NCBI GenBank assembly: GCA_902627805.1
Contig: CACOKN010000003.1
Coordinates: 1-64,000 of the forward strand
Direction of reading: 5' to 3'
Origin: an uncultured Pelagibacteraceae bacterium
GTDB lineage: Bacteria > Pseudomonadota > Alphaproteobacteria > Pelagibacterales > Pelagibacteraceae
Length of the DNA stretch: 64,000 bases
In this document: in pieces, positions 21,593 to 30,164 of the stretch
How the letters are laid out: each line of letters opens with the position of its first letter
How positions within the stretch are numbered: the stretch's first letter is position 1
Made by a program: the position numbers and the translations under genes
Notes under the pieces: generated by a model
What the model was told of the DNA's origin: nothing
What the model saw: only the letters and a program-made list of their open reading frames with translations
The model's database searches: none

Positions 21593-22001
21593 ATATTTTA
21601 TCATTTTTTTATTCTTTATTTTACCCATCCAAAATTTAAAATCTGAGATTATCGTCATGAGTGCTTGTGACGATAAACAGGATGAGTTTTTAAAGAATGA
21701 ATACATACTTAATTTGAATGAGTTGATTATGGTCAGAAATTATGTGTACAAAGAAAAAACTTACCAAAAATATAGATTAACAGATCTAAGTGTTAAAAAA
21801 TCTAACTCGTATGTAAGAAATATCTACGAAGAAAATGGAAAAATTTTAACTCACAAACATGGATACCCACAATTTTACACTCAAATACTTTTTGAAAAAG
21901 GCAAACAAGAAGTTTATATGAAAACTGTTTTAAATGATGAGGAGGGAATTTCTAAGATTTCCACGTGTAAAAAAATAGAAAAATTTGATAGTGAAAGTTA
22001 A
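21579..22001 (+). CDS. Secreted hypothetical protein, 140 residues
   Basis: Starts with a clear signal peptide (MKKVKYFIIFLFFILPIQNLKS), so the mature protein should be periplasmic. It has two cysteines, one early (SACDDK) and one near the C-terminus (STCKK), that could form a disulfide, and an otherwise beta-rich polar sequence. No family is recognised. The gene overlaps the preceding small membrane protein gene by 14 bp, and its stop overlaps the end of the opposing 41-codon gene by 4 bp. Confidence 0.7.
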   Translation: MKKVKYFIIFLFFILPIQNLKSEIIVMSACDDKQDEFLKNEYILNLNELIMVRNYVYKEKTYQKYRLTDLSVKKSNSYVRNIYEENGKILTHKHGYPQFYTQILFEKGKQEVYMKTVLNDEEGISKISTCKKIEKFDSES

Positions 22002-22123
22002 TTTTTTTTACTTTTTTTTGCAAAGTTTCTTTTTTTTTGATTAAATCGACTCTGAGTGATATTTCTTCTGTGTCTTGCATAAGCTTGTTTTTGTGCTTGT
22101 TTCATTGCTCTCTTTGAGGACAT
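21998..22123 (-). CDS. 41-residue very basic peptide, unknown
   Basis: Not in the ORF track. The reading frame begins MSSKRAMKQAQKQAYARHRRN and ends KKRNFAKKSKKN. Roughly two fifths of residues are K, R or H, with regular spacing, which suggests a nucleic-acid or ribosome-associated peptide. It starts 7 bp downstream of the histidine phosphatase gene stop on the same strand. Low-complexity A-runs in the DNA mean a chance frame cannot be ruled out. Confidence 0.5.
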   Translation of the reverse strand: MSSKRAMKQAQKQAYARHRRNITQSRFNQKKRNFAKKSKKN

Positions 22124-22130
22124 ATTTTTT

Positions 22131-22688
22131 TTAATAATTTATCTCTAAGCTTCCTATAATATTTAAATTTCTATTAGAAACAACTATTTCACCAGATGAT
22201 GAACCATAATTCAGTATCTCTGATATCAATACGTAGTGTGTTACTAAAACTAAATTTTTATCACTTTTAAATTTTTTAATATATTCTTTCAATGCTTTAA
22301 CCTGCTTATCCTTATTTTTTGCAAATTTTGAGCTATAAAAAGAGTTTAAAAAACTATTGGTAGAAAAATTTTTAAAAGCGATTTTTGCTGTTTCTTGACA
22401 TCTGCACCACTCACTCGATAAAACCTTATCTATTTTAACTTTGTTATTTCTAAAAAATTCCCCAATATATTCTGCTTGTCTTTGTCCTTCTTTACTTAAA
22501 TTTCTTTGAGTAGAACAATCGTTAAGATTGAAATTATCTGGATCTCCACTTCCAGGTGCATATGCATGTCGAATAAATATTAATTTTCCACCTTCTTCAA
22601 GTTGATTAATCAACTTTTTATTTAAATCCGCTTTAACTGGTGACGTTAAAGATATAAATATAATTAAAAAGAATCTTAAAAATTTCAT
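22131..22688 (-). CDS. Exported histidine phosphatase superfamily protein
   Basis: A 185-residue protein with a signal peptide (MKFLRFFLIIFISLTSPVKA). The phosphate-binding RHA motif is in IFIRHAYAPGSGDP, a second conserved arginine in SSEWCRCQETAKIAF, and the second catalytic histidine in VLVTHYVLISE, so the phosphoglycerate-mutase-like fold looks intact. It is likely a periplasmic phosphatase of unknown substrate. Divergent from the UDG gene with 2 bp between start codons, so the promoters must lie inside the opposing genes. Confidence 0.8.
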   Translation of the reverse strand: MKFLRFFLIIFISLTSPVKADLNKKLINQLEEGGKLIFIRHAYAPGSGDPDNFNLNDCSTQRNLSKEGQRQAEYIGEFFRNNKVKIDKVLSSEWCRCQETAKIAFKNFSTNSFLNSFYSSKFAKNKDKQVKALKEYIKKFKSDKNLVLVTHYVLISEILNYGSSSGEIVVSNRNLNIIGSLEINY

Positions 22689-22690
22689 TT

Positions 22691-23371
22691 ATGGACATTA
22701 GATTGAATAATTTAAACAAAACAATAGTTAATTGTAAAAAATGTCCAAGACTAGTTAAATTTGTACATAAAGTAAGTACACAGAAAAGAAAACAAAACAT
22801 GAATGAGGTTTACTGGGGAAAGCCTGTTCCGGGTTTTGGAAATTTAAATTCAAAATTAGCGATTATTGGACTTGCCCCCGCCGCTCATGGAGGAACAAGA
22901 ACAGGAAGAGCTTTTACTGGAGATAAGTCAGGTGATTTTTTATTTAAATGTTTACATGAGGTGGGTATTTCAAATTCTCCATTTTCGAAAAGTTTAAATG
23001 ATAATTTAAAATTAAAATCTACATATATTACTAATATACTAAAATGTGTGCCTCCTGAAGATAAACCATTAAGTAATGAAATTTCTAATTGTTCAAATTT
23101 TTTTGATGAGGAAATATTATCTTTAAAAAAATTAAAAGTAATAGTTACATTAGGTAAAGTTGCTTTTGATAATTGTATTAAATTATATAAACAAAAATTT
23201 AATATTAAACAAAAATATATTTTTAAACATGGTAAATCTCAACTACTGCCAAATGGTTTAATCATTTTATCAAGCTATCATCCAAGCCCAAGAAATGTTA
23301 ACACTAAACTAATCTCAGATAAAATGATGGTAGATTTATTTAAAAAAGCAAAAAAAATTGCTAAGTTTTAA
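22691..23371 (+). CDS. Type-5 (UdgB-like) uracil-DNA glycosylase
   Basis: A 226-residue DNA repair enzyme that excises uracil and related deaminated bases. GLAPAAHGGTRTGRAFTGD is the family-5 active-site motif, LSSYHPSPRNVNT near the C-terminus is the DNA-binding/catalytic loop, and NCKKCPRL plus later cysteines (LKCVPP, NCSNF) fit the 4Fe-4S cluster of this family. It overlaps the convergent ybgC gene by 11 bp. Confidence 0.9.
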   Translation: MDIRLNNLNKTIVNCKKCPRLVKFVHKVSTQKRKQNMNEVYWGKPVPGFGNLNSKLAIIGLAPAAHGGTRTGRAFTGDKSGDFLFKCLHEVGISNSPFSKSLNDNLKLKSTYITNILKCVPPEDKPLSNEISNCSNFFDEEILSLKKLKVIVTLGKVAFDNCIKLYKQKFNIKQKYIFKHGKSQLLPNGLIILSSYHPSPRNVNTKLISDKMMVDLFKKAKKIAKF

Positions 23372-23783
23372 TTGTGTCACAGAAATAAGGTTTAAATTTT
23401 GAATTTATATCTTCAGGAATTTTCACTGGTTTGCCATCTTTATTCACAAAAACTAAATGAACTTGCGCTTCAACTATAATTTCTTCACCTTTTGAAATAA
23501 TTTGGTTCATAAAAAAAGAGGTTTTGGTTATAGATTTTACAAAAGATCTGATGGTTAATTCATCCTCTAAAAAAGCTGATTTTTTATATTCAATGTTACA
23601 TGACTTAACAATTATTAATAAACCAAATTGATCTTGAACTTTTTTATTACTAAAACCTATTGAAAATAGAGCTTCTGTTCTTGCTCTTTCTAAGTACTTT
23701 AGATAATTTGCATAATAAACCACTCCCCCGGAGTCTGTATCTTCATAATAAACTTTTAATTTATGAAAAAAATTTTCATGCAT
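23361..23783 (-). CDS. ybgC: YbgC-type acyl-CoA thioesterase (hotdog fold)
   Basis: A 140-residue single hotdog domain. YYEDTDSGGVVYYANYLKYLERART is nearly the YbgC signature, including the catalytic aspartate. It hydrolyses short or medium acyl-CoA or acyl-ACP in the cytoplasm. In many proteobacteria ybgC leads the tol-pal operon. Here no tol genes are nearby and it stands alone, next to UDG on one side and a DUF3047 protein on the other. Confidence 0.88.
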   Translation of the reverse strand: MHENFFHKLKVYYEDTDSGGVVYYANYLKYLERARTEALFSIGFSNKKVQDQFGLLIIVKSCNIEYKKSAFLEDELTIRSFVKSITKTSFFMNQIISKGEEIIVEAQVHLVFVNKDGKPVKIPEDINSKFKPYFCDTIKT

Positions 23784-23808
23784 ATGAAAAATTATATCAA
23801 ATAATTAT

Positions 23809-24459
23809 CTAATTTGCTGAAAAATAGATATTTTGAAAATAAGCTATAGCTTTCATTTTAGAATTATCAGTATCAGACATTATTGCTAACCCATCTAATT
23901 CATTAACATCTAAATCGTGGAATTTTTTAAAATCTTCTTTGACATTTGCTTTAACAGTAACCCACTGATTGAGATTATTTTTGGTTGAAGATAAAACATT
24001 ATCTATGGATTTTTTCGTATAAGGGCTTGGTGAACTAAATCCAATTTCGTTGTTACTTGAAAAGACATAATTTATTGCCCTATTAGAAAGTAGTGTTGCA
24101 CCAGTCTTTTTTACTGCAAATACTCTGGCTGCAAAATCATGTCCTTTTTTTGTATTTTCTTTTATCCCAGATAAATCTTTTTCAACTTTCCATGTAATAT
24201 TAATAAAAGGTGTCTTGTTAAGGTCAATTTTAACCTCTTTTCCTAAACCTGAAGCAGCATTATCAGCAACTGATTTTAAAAAATTGCCATTTTCATTAGA
24301 TCCAACCGAATAATTTGTCTTATTGTCAGCACCTCTCACTTTTCTGACCTCAAGCTGTGAAAGTTCAGCTTCGGTAAATTCAAATACTTTTATTTCGGTA
24401 GCTAAGCCAATCTCAGTAAACAAAAAGAGACTGATTAGAAGTTTTAAAATTATTTTCAT
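23809..24459 (-). CDS. DUF3047 family exported protein
   Basis: A 216-residue protein with a signal peptide (MKIILKLLISLFLFTEIGLA). The pattern INITWKVEKDL, then DFAARVFAVKK, then an ending with MSDTDNS...AIAYFQNIYF is that of DUF3047 proteins, which look like carbohydrate-binding-type beta sandwiches; function is unknown. It follows no obvious partner and is 25 bp upstream of ybgC on the same strand. Confidence 0.75.
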   Translation of the reverse strand: MKIILKLLISLFLFTEIGLATEIKVFEFTEAELSQLEVRKVRGADNKTNYSVGSNENGNFLKSVADNAASGLGKEVKIDLNKTPFINITWKVEKDLSGIKENTKKGHDFAARVFAVKKTGATLLSNRAINYVFSSNNEIGFSSPSPYTKKSIDNVLSSTKNNLNQWVTVKANVKEDFKKFHDLDVNELDGLAIMSDTDNSKMKAIAYFQNIYFSAN

Positions 24460-24542
24460 AAATTTATAAAAAAAATTGTTAATACATTATTTTGACAAAA
24501 TTTAAACAATCAAAAATCAATTTCTATTCGTATATATTAATT

Positions 24543-24680
24543 ATGAAGACAATTTCCATTTTTATTTTATTAATTTACTGGTCAATAATGATTTTTGCTC
24601 CAGTGATGTCAAAAGATGTAAAATTTGGCAGGGCCAAACTAAATCAAACTAAAATAGTTGAGATAAAACCAAGAAGTTAA
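24543..24680 (+). CDS. Small exported or membrane-anchored peptide, 45 residues
   Basis: The ORF track starts this frame at a TTG (24492), but the ATG at 24543 gives a cleaner product: MKTISIFILLIYWSIMIFAP, a signal or anchor helix, then a polar tail VKFGRAKLNQTKIVEIKPRS. The end overlaps the convergent SDR gene stop by 4 bp. No family recognised. Reality depends on conservation. Confidence 0.4.
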   Translation: MKTISIFILLIYWSIMIFAPVMSKDVKFGRAKLNQTKIVEIKPRS

Positions 24681-25429
24681 TAGGTCGAACGACCCCCACT
24701 GATATCAAAAACTGCAGCAGTTGAGAACGTATTTTCCTCTGAAGACAACCAGCAGACTAAAGAAGTGAACTCTTCAACCTCAAGAAATCGTCCTCTTGGC
24801 ACTTTTGATAACATTCTTTGGACGTGTTCTTTAGTCATTTGGTCCAAAATTCTGGTTTTAGCACCCGCAGGAGTAACAGCATTTACAGCTATATTCTTAT
24901 CTGCGAGCTCTTTACCTAATGATTTTGTTAGTCCAATTGCACCAGCTTTTCCAACACTATAAGCACTCGCGTTTGCGTTGCCATCTTTACCCGCAACTGA
25001 AGCTACATTAACTATCCTACCATAATTATTTTTGATCATATTGGGCACAATTGTCCGACAACAATTAAAAGTGCCCATTAAATTTATATCTACAACTTTT
25101 CTCCACATTTCAACGTCATATTCCCATAAAGAAGCAGTTGGACCAGTAATACCTGCATTATTAATTAGAATATCAATATTTTTTTGCTTAGTGATTTCCT
25201 GCACGCATTCTTCAACTTTTGTGTAATTAGAAATATCAACGATATTAAAACTAAGATTGGAACTTTTAATATCTTCAATTGCTTTTTCGACCATTCTTTT
25301 ATCGTTGTCCCAGATAATTACACTCGCATCAGATCTTATTAATCTTTTTGTGATGTCCAATCCAAAGCCTTGTGCACCGCCAGTAACAATTGCAGTTCTG
25401 CCTTTAAAATCAAAAGAAATTTTATCCAT
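24677..25429 (-). CDS. Short-chain dehydrogenase/reductase (SDR)
   Basis: A 250-residue classical SDR: TGGAQGFGLDITKRL (NAD(P) glycine-rich loop), NNAGITGPTA (NAG motif), catalytic Ser in VNVASVAGKDG, YxxxK as YSVGKAGAIGL. A conserved acidic residue after strand 2 (IIWDNDKRM) suggests NAD preference. It is 4 bp downstream of the NCS1 permease and so part of the TRAP operon; it probably oxidises an imported hydroxylated compound or its product. The exact substrate is not recognisable. Confidence 0.85.
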   Translation of the reverse strand: MDKISFDFKGRTAIVTGGAQGFGLDITKRLIRSDASVIIWDNDKRMVEKAIEDIKSSNLSFNIVDISNYTKVEECVQEITKQKNIDILINNAGITGPTASLWEYDVEMWRKVVDINLMGTFNCCRTIVPNMIKNNYGRIVNVASVAGKDGNANASAYSVGKAGAIGLTKSLGKELADKNIAVNAVTPAGAKTRILDQMTKEHVQRMLSKVPRGRFLEVEEFTSLVCWLSSEENTFSTAAVFDISGGRSTY

Positions 25430-25433
25430 AAAA

Positions 25434-26891
25434 CTACTCTCTGGCTAAGAGGTAATAAACAAAAGCTGCAACAAATGCACCAATAATCCAAGAGTAAGAT
25501 TGTAAAAACATAAAATTTGTGTTCCAAATTGTTGAAGCAGAAAAAATAAATCCTAATATTAAAGAATAAACTCCTTTAAGATGCCATCCTCCCGAATAAT
25601 AATAAGAGCCACTAGATTCAAGTGAATATATATCTTTATTTTCCAATTTTCCTTTTTTAATCATGTAAAAATCAGCAATCATTAATCCAAATAAAGGACC
25701 AAAAAAGGCACCAATCGTATCTATAAAAGATAAGACCCCAACCTGGCTTAAAAAAGTTAACCAAAAAACTCCTATAACAAACCCAAAAAAAGCAATTACA
25801 TAACTGGCACTTTTTAGAGAAAAAGATGAAGGGTCAAAATTAATTAATGTATATTGAGAGGGAATAAAGTTTGCTATTAAATTTGTTGATGCGGAAGCAA
25901 TAATAATAAAAATTAAGGCTAAAGAAACTAAAAGAATATTATCTAATTTTCCAATTATATCTGTTGGGTTAGTTAAGATCATTTCTACATTTTGCTCATT
26001 TAAATTCTGAAATGCATCTGCACCTGTAACAATAAATAACGCAAAAAATGAAAAAATTATTAGATTCAAAATTAAACTTAAATTGCCTTTTCTTAGCTCT
26101 TTTTCATTTTTAACGTATCTAGAAAAATCACCAAATGTTAAAATTATAATAGAAAAAAAGGTAAATGTAGTCCCTGCAACTGTAATTATTGGACCAACAT
26201 TGTTTGGGTTAAAGATATTTTGAAAATCTAAAACATCTATAAAAGATTTAGCAGTCAATTTTACATCAGATAATAAAACAATAAAGAAAAACATTATCAT
26301 TGCGGCATAAATCGTTAATGCAGAAAACTTGATTAATTTTTTGTTATAATTCATTCCAACACTAAACAAGTATGTTTGAAGTATAATTGAAATTAATATA
26401 GCAGCCCAATCGATAATGTTTAATCCTATGAAAAAAAATAATAAAATTTCTTTTTGTAAAATTGAATTATCTACTGAGTACATCAAAACCCTAATTAAAA
26501 AACCTATCGCTTTTGATAAAAAATATGTTTGAATTCCAAACATAAATATTCCTACAATACTTCTCAACAATCCAAAAAATCGTGCTCCTCTAAATCCTAA
26601 TGAGGATCTTAATAAGACAACAAATGGTAATCCAAATTTCTGGGATGGTTTTCCAATTAAGTTACAAAATATATAAACAAAAAAAGTTCCTAAAATTGTT
26701 CCAAAAAGAACTACAGCAGTATTTAAATTATAAATTAAGTACAAAGATGCAATTAGTGAAAATCCAATAACACTCTGAATATTAACTCCCCAAAAACAAA
26801 ACAGATCTTTCCAGTCCCAAGTTTTATTGTTTGGGTTTACAGTAACTAAATCCCAATTAATGAGTGTTTTTTTTGTTTTTTGTTGACTCAC
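25434..26891 (-). CDS. NCS1-type nucleobase/hydantoin permease
   Basis: A 485-residue membrane protein with about 12 spans. NWDLVTVNPNNKTWDWKDLFCFWGVNIQS, GLPFVVLLRSSLGFRGARFFGLLRSIVG, and FGDFSRYVKNEKELRKGN are NCS1 (cytosine/purine/allantoin) family landmarks. It would import a nucleobase-like or hydantoin-like solute by cation symport. It lies in the same unit as the TRAP dctPQM genes, which is unusual because two unrelated transporters share one transcript. Confidence 0.85.
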   Translation of the reverse strand: MSQQKTKKTLINWDLVTVNPNNKTWDWKDLFCFWGVNIQSVIGFSLIASLYLIYNLNTAVVLFGTILGTFFVYIFCNLIGKPSQKFGLPFVVLLRSSLGFRGARFFGLLRSIVGIFMFGIQTYFLSKAIGFLIRVLMYSVDNSILQKEILLFFFIGLNIIDWAAILISIILQTYLFSVGMNYNKKLIKFSALTIYAAMIMFFFIVLLSDVKLTAKSFIDVLDFQNIFNPNNVGPIITVAGTTFTFFSIIILTFGDFSRYVKNEKELRKGNLSLILNLIIFSFFALFIVTGADAFQNLNEQNVEMILTNPTDIIGKLDNILLVSLALIFIIIASASTNLIANFIPSQYTLINFDPSSFSLKSASYVIAFFGFVIGVFWLTFLSQVGVLSFIDTIGAFFGPLFGLMIADFYMIKKGKLENKDIYSLESSGSYYYSGGWHLKGVYSLILGFIFSASTIWNTNFMFLQSYSWIIGAFVAAFVYYLLARE

Positions 26892-26916
26892 CTAAACTAT
26901 ATAAAACTTTAAAATT

Positions 26917-28251
26917 CTATTGTCCATATAAGAGAGTAGGCAACCAAAGAGCAATCTTAGGGAATATTACAATTAAGATTAATCCTATGATTTGTAGAAC
27001 CATAAATTGCATCATTCCATAATAAATATCTTTTAAATCCCACTCAGGAACAACTCCTTTTAAGAAATAAGCTGATAGAGCTACAGGTGGTGAAAGCCAG
27101 GCGGTTTGTAAATTAACCGCGACTAATATTGCAAACCAAGTTAAATTAAATCCAAGTGCCTCAACTAGAGGTAAAATTATTGGAATAATTATCATTACAA
27201 TAGGTACCCATTCAAGAGGCCAGCCTAATAAGAATATCATAACCATTATCATTGCTAGAATTAAATATTTGTTCATTTCTAAACCTAGTAAAAATTCAGT
27301 TAACAATGTTGGGGTTCCTAATCTTGCGAAAACTGCACCAAAAAAATTAGAGGCAGCAACTAAGACCATAATCAAAGCTGTGATTTCAAGAGTTTTGACT
27401 AAAGCCTCTTGAAGTTTTGGTAGAGTTAATTTCTTATATGCTAAAGATAATAAAAGAGCTCCCATTGCACCACATCCTGCTGCTTCAGTAGGTGTAGCAA
27501 AACCAAATAAAATACTTCCTAAAGCAGCAAAAACTAATGCAGCAGGAGGAACTAATCCAAGAAAGAATTCAATCCATACTTCTTTCATACTAGCTGCCCT
27601 CATATCTTCAGGTAAAACTGGACCCAGTTTTGGATTTATCATGCATCTGATTGTTGTGTAAGCTGCGTACAAACTTGCAAGAAGAATTCCTGGTATGATC
27701 GCAGCTGCAAATAAGTCTATAACTGGAATTTCCATAATTGGCCCCATTACCACAAGCATAATGCTAGGTGGAATTAATATTCCCAAAGTTCCACCTGCAG
27801 TGATTGTTCCAGCGGCAAGTTTAACGTCATATCCGGATCTATTCATGGATTTTGCAGCCATTATTCCTAAAATTGTAACTGATGCACCAACGATACCTGT
27901 TGCAGCAGCAAATATTACCGAAACAAATAAAACTGCATAATATAAAGATCCTTTTACTTTTGCTAACATCATTTGGAATGATGAAAATAATCTTTCCATT
28001 AAACCAGCTTGTTCCATCATAATACCCATAAAGACAAAGAGCGGTACGGCGGCAAGAGTTTGTTCGGTCATAACCATGGAAAATTGTAGTGTCATCAAAT
28101 AAAAAACCAATTTTCCAAAACCTAAGTATCCAAAAACAAATCCTAGAAATATTAGTGTAAATGAAATGGGAAATCCGACAAATATTGCAAAAAGCATCAC
28201 GCCTACAAGGACGAAACCTAAAATTGCCGGATCTATTAATTCAGCGATCAT
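26917..28251 (-). CDS. dctM: TRAP transporter large permease subunit (DctM)
   Basis: A 444-residue, about 12-span membrane component of a tripartite ATP-independent periplasmic transporter, driving solute uptake with an ion gradient. GTITAGGTLGILIPPSIMLVVMGPIMEIP and GFATPTEAAGCGAMGALLL are DctM signatures. Overlaps dctQ by 4 bp, making a dctP-dctQ-dctM order. Confidence 0.95.
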   Translation of the reverse strand: MIAELIDPAILGFVLVGVMLFAIFVGFPISFTLIFLGFVFGYLGFGKLVFYLMTLQFSMVMTEQTLAAVPLFVFMGIMMEQAGLMERLFSSFQMMLAKVKGSLYYAVLFVSVIFAAATGIVGASVTILGIMAAKSMNRSGYDVKLAAGTITAGGTLGILIPPSIMLVVMGPIMEIPVIDLFAAAIIPGILLASLYAAYTTIRCMINPKLGPVLPEDMRAASMKEVWIEFFLGLVPPAALVFAALGSILFGFATPTEAAGCGAMGALLLSLAYKKLTLPKLQEALVKTLEITALIMVLVAASNFFGAVFARLGTPTLLTEFLLGLEMNKYLILAMIMVMIFLLGWPLEWVPIVMIIIPIILPLVEALGFNLTWFAILVAVNLQTAWLSPPVALSAYFLKGVVPEWDLKDIYYGMMQFMVLQIIGLILIVIFPKIALWLPTLLYGQ

Positions 28252-28868
28252 TTTTTACTTTCTTCTCCTGGCCATTCGCCTTTTTTTGCTGCCCAGTAAC
28301 TCTTAAGTAATTCTGAAACACCTTGGATTAACAAAAAAATTATTCCAACTAACAGACACGTTTTGATTGGCCACATATACGGCATCCAAGTAGTATCCAT
28401 GCCCCTCTCACCTCTTTGAATAGACTCTCCAACAAAACCTATTGTCATATAAAGAAAAACAATTAAGCCTGGAAAATAAAATAAAAGATATAACCAAAAA
28501 TCAATTAGACCTTGGTTTTTTGTTTTAAAATTTCTGTATAAAAAATCAGCTCTGATATGTACTCCTCTAGATAGAGCATAGCCAGCACCTAACATAAAAA
28601 GTGCACCATACAAAAAGCGGCTTATATCATAGGCCCAGATTGTTGGGGCTAAAAATAATTTTCGTGCAAGCACTTCATAGGTCATCGCAAAAATGAGTGG
28701 CATCAATATCCAACAAACAATATTACCAATCCACTTACTAAATTTATCAATATTTATAATAAATTTTGCCATCCATAACGGCATGTCATCAGGCATTTTT
28801 CCCGAACCGCCTCGCCTTTCGGCAATCATTTCATCAGAGATATCTAATTTACCAGGTTCTTCTGCCAT
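28248..28868 (-). CDS. dctQ: TRAP transporter small permease subunit (DctQ)
   Basis: A 206-residue protein with four hydrophobic segments, after a hydrophilic N-terminal stretch of about 35 residues. YEVLARKLFLAPTIWAYDISRFLYGALFMLGAGYALSRG with HIRADFLY is typical of DctQ. It connects DctM to the binding protein. Upstream, between dctP and dctQ, is a strong hairpin with a T-run. Confidence 0.92.
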   Translation of the reverse strand: MAEEPGKLDISDEMIAERRGGSGKMPDDMPLWMAKFIINIDKFSKWIGNIVCWILMPLIFAMTYEVLARKLFLAPTIWAYDISRFLYGALFMLGAGYALSRGVHIRADFLYRNFKTKNQGLIDFWLYLLFYFPGLIVFLYMTIGFVGESIQRGERGMDTTWMPYMWPIKTCLLVGIIFLLIQGVSELLKSYWAAKKGEWPGEESKK

Positions 28869-28888
28869 AAAATTTTAGTTAAAAAAAT

Positions 28889-28915
28889 TAGAGCGGACTG
28901 TAAAAGTCCGCTCTA
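28889..28915 (-). terminator. Intra-operon hairpin (attenuator/terminator) between dctP and dctQ
   Basis: On the minus strand an 11-bp perfect stem (TAGAGCGGACT / AGTCCGCTCTA) with a 5-base loop is followed by AATTTTTTT. This is a rho-independent-type terminator lying between dctP and dctQ. It probably lets the abundant binding protein be made in excess of the membrane subunits, and may also protect the dctP transcript's 3' end. Confidence 0.8.
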
Positions 28916-28937
28916 AAAAATTAAGATTAATTACTGA

Positions 28938-30032
28938 TTACTTTAATGTTGCTGCGTGAGCCATTCCTAGCTTCGCATTAGACATTTGAGCACCACTCCA
29001 GAAAGGAACAGCTATATCAGCAAATTTTTTCATTGAATTGTAAACTTCATTGAAAAATGCGTTATCTTTAGCATTCTTGTTTAAAGAAGCTTTTGCTGCA
29101 GCCATATATTCTGTGAAATAATCTGAAGGTGTATCTTCTAAAATTACTCCATGTTTAGTAGTTAGCTCTTGTAAAGCTTTACCATTCTCATAGATTCTGT
29201 AACTTAAAGATTTTGCTAATGATGCATTAGCAGCTACTTCAAGTGACTTCTTCTCATGAGCGCTCATAGCTTTATAAGTTTTTCCAGTAATATAAAAGTC
29301 AGCATTTACGACTACTTGGTGTAAACCTTGTAAGTAATAGTGCTTTAATACTTTTTGGAAACCAAATGTTAAGTCTGGTTTTGGACAACACCACTCAGCA
29401 GCATCGATAGTACCTGCCTCAAGAGCTGGAAGAATATCTCCACCACCCATTGCAACAGATGCTATACCAATGTCTTTGTAAGTTTGTCCTGGAATTCCTG
29501 GAGGAGTTCTAAACTTATATTTTCTAAAGTCAGCCATATCTTTAATTGGTTTTGGAAACCAACCTAAAGCCTCTGGACCAACTGGTTGAATCATAAATCC
29601 TTTAATGTCTCTTCCCATTTCTTTCCAAAGTTGGTCGTATAATTCTTTACCACCACCGTATTGGAACCATGAAAGGAATGCGATATTATCGATACCAACT
29701 CCACCACCAGCTACTGGAGATCCAAATAGCATAGCAGCAGGATGATCACCTGACCAATAGTGAGTCCATGCGAATCCACAATCGATCAGACCTTTATCAA
29801 CAGCATCAAGAGTTTCCTTAACTCCAACAACAGCGCCCGCAGGTAAAATTTCGAATTTTAACGAACCAGCTGTTAATTCAGTTACTGTATCAGTAAAGTC
29901 CTTTAACATTTTCACTTCATCAGCTTTAGTGTTAAGAACAGTCTGACATTTTAGTGTTTTTGCAGCATTAGCATTAGAAATAAATCCAAGCACTAAGACA
30001 GATGCAAATAACATTGAAATGATTTTTTTCAT
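28938..30032 (-). CDS. dctP: TRAP transporter substrate-binding protein (DctP-type)
   Basis: A 364-residue periplasmic protein with a signal peptide ending SNANAA. It has the TRAP-binding-protein fold: FTDTVTELTAGSLKFEILPAG near the start, YKFRTPPGIPGQTYKDIG (arginine that clamps the carboxylate) and ALEAGTIDAAEWCCPKPD. The last region resembles TakP/lactate-type binding proteins that bind small organic acids, sometimes with a metal. In this sulfur context an organosulfonate such as isethionate is also possible. First gene of the operon, divergent from a GMC flavoprotein. Confidence 0.93.
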   Translation of the reverse strand: MKKIISMLFASVLVLGFISNANAAKTLKCQTVLNTKADEVKMLKDFTDTVTELTAGSLKFEILPAGAVVGVKETLDAVDKGLIDCGFAWTHYWSGDHPAAMLFGSPVAGGGVGIDNIAFLSWFQYGGGKELYDQLWKEMGRDIKGFMIQPVGPEALGWFPKPIKDMADFRKYKFRTPPGIPGQTYKDIGIASVAMGGGDILPALEAGTIDAAEWCCPKPDLTFGFQKVLKHYYLQGLHQVVVNADFYITGKTYKAMSAHEKKSLEVAANASLAKSLSYRIYENGKALQELTTKHGVILEDTPSDYFTEYMAAAKASLNKNAKDNAFFNEVYNSMKKFADIAVPFWSGAQMSNAKLGMAHAATLK

Positions 30033-30164
30033 TATTTTCCCTCTTGTTAGTTAAATTTAACAAATACATACAATCAGAAAAACAAACCTGACACAAGTGA
30101 CAATTGATTAATATGAGTGTAAAGATGATTTAAAAAGATTAATTAAAAAATTATTCAACTTGTA

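Noticed and set aside
24492-24542. TTG start for the small exported peptide
   Set aside because: The extension adds a charged polar stretch before the signal-like helix; the ATG at 24543 is more natural.
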